NCBI RefSeq assembly: GCF_000011225.1
Contig: NC_004432.1
Span: 806,001 to 870,000, forward strand
Direction of reading: 5' to 3'
Length of the DNA stretch: 64,000 nt
From: Malacoplasma penetrans HF-2
GTDB taxonomy: Bacteria; Bacillota_I; Bacilli_A; Mycoplasmatales; Mycoplasmoidaceae
The notes under the pieces were generated by a model. The model worked only from the letters and a program-made list of their open reading frames with translations, did no database searches and was not told the DNA's origin. The first letter of the stretch is position 1, and the number at the start of each line of letters is the position of its first letter. The position numbers and the translations under genes were made by a program. This document shows, piece by piece, positions 59,362 to 64,000 of the stretch.

Positions 59362-60516
59362 TTAGCTAACTGTAAAATCAGTTGCAAATTGAACTGGTTT
59401 TGCAGTGTTAGTTCCATCTTCTCAAACATAACCTGAATTTGGTGTTGCTACAAGATTGAAAGTGAATTTATTAGTAGCATCATCAATTACCAAAGGGTTT
59501 TCTGCAGCTAAAGTAAATGTACAATTATAAATACCTAATGCTGCAGCAACTTTGTCATTGTCTATTTGATCTTGTCCGCTAACAGTTGCAGTATATCCTA
59601 ATGCTTTTAAAGCATTCATTGTTTCTTTGTTGGTTTTAACACTTGCTGCAACAGTAGGTTTCGCACTTGGGTCTACAAATTCAACCACATCATTAATTCC
59701 AATGTTGTATGTTAATGTAGTTTTCTCTGTTGTTTCAGCTACATTAGTTCCTTTTACTGTAACACTTAAGTCAGTAAGTTTTAAGTTAAGATCAGACACA
59801 GGGATTTGTAAATCATAGTTAGTTGTTCCAGGGTTTGATCCTGTTTTTGTACCTACAACATTAACATGTAGTAAATCTCTATTGTTTGTGTCATCCTTCT
59901 TTTTATTAGTAAAACCTAAAGCATTAGCTACACTATATGTAGTATCAGCAGCAGGAGTTACTCCTGTGTCAGTTAAAATTGCTTTAAGTTTAGTATCATC
60001 TAATTGAGTTTTTAAATCACTTAATGATGAAATATCAAGTGCTTGAGTTTTTGATGCATATAATAATTTATTAGCATCAGTAATTGTTACATCTTGATTA
60101 GAATCAGTTGAGTGTTTTCAATTACCACTTGCTGCATCAAAACTTAATCCTGTTCATGTTGATGCTGGAAATGTGTGAGTAACTGATACTTGTAAGTCAT
60201 TTACTTTACTTAAATCTTCACCATTTTCAAATACTTCACTAAGATTCTTTTTAATTTCATTTGCAATTAACTCATTTGTTTTTCCAGTATTAGCTGTATC
60301 ATAAATATTGCTTAAAGCACCTGATAATTTAGATTCAGTTTTAATTTTTGGAGTAATAGATTGAGTTTGTTGATTAGTGTCACCACCATTGTTATTGTTT
60401 CCATTATTATCACTTGTTGAAGAACAAGCTGACACAATTACTGGAACTGTTGCAACAATTCCAAAAGCTCCAGTCATAGCCAAAGCTTTCAATAATTTAA
60501 TTTTTTTAATTTTCAT
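59362..60516 (-). CDS. P35-family lipoprotein P21
   Basis: 384 residues, intact, VSAC (Cys31). D-type: NRDLLHVNVVGTKT, IPVSDLNLKLTDLSVTVKGTNV, TTLTYNIGINDVVEF; end DNDKVAAALGIYNCTF; closing NSGYVWEDGT. Its stretch around 60040 keeps the base missing from P4 and serves as the reference for that lesion. The switch ahead is OFF. Confidence 0.92.
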
Positions 60517-60603
60517 ATTTAGTTAATAATTATTACCTTTCAAAATTTGAAATTTAAAAAAGACAAATTTACCAGTTAGATAACAAAAAACATATAGGAG
60601 AAA

Positions 60604-60763
60604 TAACTTGAATTATTTCTAAATAAAATTCAACAAAGTGCAAAAAATATATGTGCTTAATTGTTTTTTAGGTATCAATTAATAACTAACTTAGCTATTT
60701 TTGATATATAAATGAAATATGTTAGATGAACAAAAACAAAAAAAGTAGAGTTAATTCAAGTTA
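60604..60763 (-). promoter_or_regulatory. Invertible promoter of P21, OFF
   Basis: TAACTTGAATTA at 60604-60615, inverse at 60752-60763; near-identical to the P7 cassette over about 190 bp. The hairpin at about 60739-60776 ends P22. Confidence 0.88.
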
Positions 60764-60863
60764 ACTCTACTTTTTTAATTAATAATCATTTTAAAATCAA
60801 TTAGCTTGTTAGTGTAAAAGATGCATCAAATGTGAATTCTTTGGCACTATTTGTTCCGTCTTC

Positions 60864-61925
60864 TTAAACATATCCTTCATTAGGAGTAGCACTTATCTTA
60901 ATTGTAAATGTACCTGCATTATTTGTGTCTTCTGTAGCAGAAACCAATGTAAATTTACAATTGTATAATCCCAATTTAACTGAAATTTTATTATCATCTA
61001 AAGCATCACCAGCAGTGTTTGTATAACCTAATGCTTCCATAACTTTCATTTGAGTACCTTTATCTGCAGTAGCTAGATTGGGTTTATCAGTTGGAACTAT
61101 TACACCCTCTTTAATACCAATGTTATATGTGAAGTTTGTAGTTGTTTTTTCACCTTCAGTGATATTTTCCCCTGTTACTTTAATGCTTAAACCTGTAACA
61201 GATAAGTTTAAGTCAGAAGTAGGGATTTGAAGATCATAGTTTACAGGATTCCCAGATGATGGAGCAGCTTTAACATTTACATGAATTAAATCATCATTTG
61301 TAAATCCTAATCTATTTTCAATAGTTATAGTAGTTCCTGATGCAAAAGTTGCTCCTGCTGCTTCTAATGCAACTTGTGCAACAGTTTTACTATCTGTTCC
61401 AGTTGTTTTTTCTAATTCTGCTTTTAAACCATCTAAATCTTTAAAAGTTAATTGTGCTGAATTTGAAGTATAAACTAACTTGTTTGCATCTTCAATAGTT
61501 ACACCACTTCATGTATTTGTGTTAGTATCATAAGCATTTCCAGTTCAAGATGCATTAGAAAAATTGCCTTCAACATCTATTGTTGCGCTTTGAATTGCAC
61601 TTTGTACATTAGAATCACTTCCATTAGTGAAGTAGTCTTCAGGATTTGCTTTAATGTCTTCAGAAATTAAAGTGTTAGTTGATTTTCTAGAAGCAGCATC
61701 AGTTGCAGTAGTATCAAAAATTTTACTTAATGAACCTTTCAAGTCTACTGAATCTTTTAGTACTGGAGTAACTTTTTGTGTTTCTGTGTTTCCATTAGTA
61801 TTTCCATTACCATTGTTATCGCTTGTAGAAGAACAAGATGAAACAATTACTGGAACTGTTGCAACAATTCCAAAAGCTCCGGTCATAGCCAAAGCTTTCA
61901 ATAATTTAATTTTTTTAATTTTCAT
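60864..61925 (-). CDS. P35-family lipoprotein P22, truncated by Trp-to-stop change
   Basis: 353 residues as read, VSSC (Cys31). N-terminal half with LTFKDLDGLKAELEK as in P8 and P18; middle IPTSDLNLSVTGLSIKVTGENI, TNFTYNIGIKEG; end DDNKISVKLGLYNCKF. It stops as NEGYV because the conserved Trp codon is TAA (60864-60866) instead of TGA. The frame otherwise runs on to a TAA at 60801 with the usual last block. P7 has the same lesion. The switch ahead is OFF. Confidence 0.88.
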
Positions 61926-62011
61926 ATTTAGTTAATAATTATTACCTTTCAAAATTTGAAATTTAAAAAAAACAAATTTACTAGTTAAATAGAAAAATTA
62001 GTATGTAGAAA

Positions 62012-62170
62012 TAACACCAATTACTTCTACAAAATCTAAACTAAATGCAAAAAATTTATGTTATTTATTTTATTTCTAGTGTTAATTAACAACTATATTA
62101 AGTCTTTTTGATATATAAATGAAATATGTTAAATAGATAAAAATATAAAAAGTAGAGTTAATTGGTGTTA
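62012..62170 (-). promoter_or_regulatory. Invertible promoter of P22, OFF
   Basis: TAACACCAATTA at 62012-62023, inverse at 62159-62170; same address and nearly the same cassette as P8. The hairpin at about 62146-62183 ends P23. Confidence 0.88.
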
Positions 62171-62229
62171 ACTCTACTTTTTATAATGACACTAACATAT
62201 GTAGTTTGTTATAGTATTTAAATTAACTT

Positions 62230-63384
62230 TTAATTAACAGTCAAGCTTACATCAAAAGTAAATTCTTTAGAACCTGAAGATCCATCATCTCATACATAAC
62301 TTGTATCATATGGTTCTGCAGTTACAGTAACTGTATAAACTTTATTACCATTGTTTGTTGCAGTAGCACTAGTATTTTCAGTTGCATTTGTTGGAGTAAA
62401 TTTACAATTATAAATTCCTAGAGCAGCTGAAATTTTGTCATTGCTTAAATCAGTACTACCAGTTGCAGTAGTGTAACCTAATTTTTGTAATATAGTTGAT
62501 GCAGCATCATCTCCTGTAACTTCATCAGTTGTTGCCGATGGGGCATTACCTGTTTGACTAAAATTAAGTGTAGGATCAATCCCAACATTAAAATTAAAGT
62601 TAGTTGTAGTTCTATTAGCTTCACCTACATTTGTTCCAGCAACAGTAATTGTTAAATTAGGAACCACTAAATTAAGATTTGAAACAGGAATTTGTAAATC
62701 ATAATTAGTTGCAGTTGCACTAGCTCCTGTTGGTGTAGCAGTTACATTAACATGAAGTAAGTCTCCATTTGTAAAACCTAGATTATTACTTACTGCTAAT
62801 GTAGTAGTTTCTGGAATACTAGCAACACCAGCATTTTCTAAAGCAGTTTTTAAAGTTTCTCTTACACTTAGTTTATTGTGCAAATCATCTAATGATTCAA
62901 TATTTATTTGATCACTTTCAGATGTATATACAAGCTTGTTTGCATCTGCAATTGTTATATTATTTGAATTATCTTCAGAATCTTCTCAATTTCCAGTTTC
63001 ACCATTAAAAGTTAAACCTGTTCATAATGCTCTTGAAAATTCTCCACTAACTGTAACAGATAGATCAGATACTTCACTTAATGCTTGACCATTGGCAAAA
63101 ACATCACTTAAATGATTATCTTTAATATCAGCAGCTATTTTTTGATTCGCATTTAGAGTTCCTGTTGAATCATAAATATCAGATAAAGAACCGCTTAAGT
63201 TTACAGTTTCATTAAGTTCAGGTGTAATAGTTTGAGTTTGTTGGTTTCCATTACCACCATTATTATTTCCATTGTTATCACTTGTTGAAGAACAAGAAGA
63301 AACAATCACTGGAACTGTTGCAACAATTCCAAAAGCCCCGGTCATAGCCAAAGCTTTCAATAATTTAATTTTTTTAATTTTCAT
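62230..63384 (-). CDS. P35-family lipoprotein P23
   Basis: 384 residues, intact, VSSC (Cys31). The N-terminal two thirds follow P7 (LSVRETLKTALENAGVASIPETTTLAVSNNLGF, IPVSNLNLVVPNLTITVAGTNVGEANRTTTNF). From FNVGIDPTLNFSQTG onward it follows P20 (SAALGIYNCKFTP, NKVYTVTVTAEPYDTSYVWDDG). It is the right-most member seen. The switch ahead is OFF. Confidence 0.92.
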
Positions 63385-63470
63385 ATTTAGTTAATAATTA
63401 TTACCTTTCAAAATTTGAAATTTAAAAAAGACAAATTTACCAGTTAAATAAGAAAAACAGCAAGTAGAGA

Positions 63471-63629
63471 TAATGTAAATTATTTCTACAAAAGATAAAC
63501 TAAATGCAAAAAATATATGTGTTTAATTTTGTTTTGAATACTAATTGTTAACTATATTAAGTCATTTTGATATATAAATGAAATATGTTAAATAGATAAA
63601 AACAAAAAAGGTATAGTTAATTTACATTA
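63471..63629 (-). promoter_or_regulatory. Invertible promoter of P23, OFF
   Basis: TAATGTAAATTA at 63471-63482, inverse at 63618-63629. TTAACT, 17 bp, TATATA face right. The hairpin (about 63605-63642) has a mismatch, GTATAG against CTCTAC, and no p35 gene lies directly to its right. Confidence 0.87.
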
Positions 63630-63744
63630 ACTCTACCTTTTTTAAGTTATGGAATTTCAAATTTAGTATTAAAAAAGCATTAACTAAATAAATCTAAATT
63701 GATTTATATCATTAAATAAAATAACTTTAATAATTTTCAGAATT

Positions 63745-63769
63745 AAAAAAAGACATTTTTTAAATGTCT
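63745..63769 (-). terminator. Intrinsic terminator of a leftward transcript from beyond the array
   Basis: AGACATTT (63751-63758) and AAATGTCT (63762-63769), followed leftwards by seven Ts. It ends whatever is transcribed leftwards from 63770 onward. Confidence 0.75.
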
Positions 63770-64000
63770 CTTTGTTTGTTAACAAACCCCAAACCTCCCT
63801 CACAATACAGTCAACATCATGGTAATAAACAATAATTAATAACTATACACTTTTGCATTATTAGCTATAACAATAAGTGTATTTTTAATTTAAATTTAAT
63901 TATATTGTTTCAACAAGGATTGCAACTAACGCTGTTGCCTGCGTGATATTCGCCCTGTAATTGTTACCAACTTAACAATTATTCAATTAGATCAATTGCT
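63770..64000 (-). other. Unassigned window edge
   Basis: The minus strand is open from the edge to a TAG at 63926-63928 (last residues TGRISRRQQR), possibly the end of a gene. The stretch 63779-63830 is locally richer in G and C and precedes a terminator, which could also suit an RNA gene, but no tRNA, tmRNA, RNase P or SRP signature was matched. Confidence 0.25.

Noticed and set aside
25015-63384. Regularly spaced repeats about 1.4 kb apart, considered as CRISPR-like or as rRNA/tRNA clusters
   Set aside because: The repeats are the conserved leader and signal-peptide code of tandem genes, with no spacer-repeat pattern and no cas genes.
63779-64000. tmRNA, RNase P RNA or SRP RNA at the right edge
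   Set aside because: A terminator and some GC-richer sequence are present, but none of the conserved core motifs of these RNAs could be found.

Overview
The window is low-GC DNA in which TGA must be read as tryptophan: almost every gene is cut into pieces under the standard code and becomes continuous when TGA is Trp. Together with lipoproteins that begin MKIKKIKLLKALA and carry a VSSC or VSAC lipobox, this points to a mollicute, and specifically to Mycoplasma (Malacoplasma) penetrans, whose P35 lipoprotein family and promoter inversion are published (recalled from memory, not looked up).

Layout. 1-1235: right end of an IS21-like element, which has truncated a surface-protein gene. 1241-7085 (minus): a three-gene operon of a processive-type family-2 glycosyltransferase, a membrane-anchored surface protein and a GH53 endo-galactanase-like lipoprotein. 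7209-10772 (minus): glpF-glpO-glpK, uptake and oxidation of glycerol. 11045-12595 (minus): cinA-like and recA. 13003-13542: a coiled-coil family protein framed by a direct repeat. 13915-15352 (plus): two flavin oxidoreductases. 15354-24334 (minus): parE-parC-(membrane GNAT)-yqeG-yqeH, in which ParC carries a very long repetitive acidic tail.

25015-63384 is an array of 23 p35-family lipoprotein genes, all on the minus strand, called P1 to P23 here from left to right. It is interrupted by a TPP-riboswitch-controlled ABC transporter operon (41002-44843) and by one small membrane-protein gene (55753-56316). Ahead of 22 of the 23 genes lies a 158-160 bp segment bounded by a perfect 12-bp inverted repeat of the form TAAYNNNNATTA that contains a promoter. 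The distal repeat half forms the inside of the hairpin terminator of the neighbouring unit. In 21 cases the promoter points away from the gene and straight into that intact hairpin (OFF). In one, P12 (start 46142), the segment is inverted: the promoter faces the gene and the hairpin is split (ON). P11 (start 40762) is divergent and has only a remnant of a switch. Two members carry frameshifts (P2, P4) and two end early at the same Trp codon changed to TAA (P7, P22).

How the parts fit: the array supplies interchangeable surface lipoproteins, of which this isolate appears set to express one. The glycosyltransferase operon probably makes or processes a surface glycan. The glycerol and thiamine operons serve import and energy metabolism, and the remainder is DNA topology, repair and ribosome assembly. 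All functional statements rest on motifs read by eye; no searches were run.
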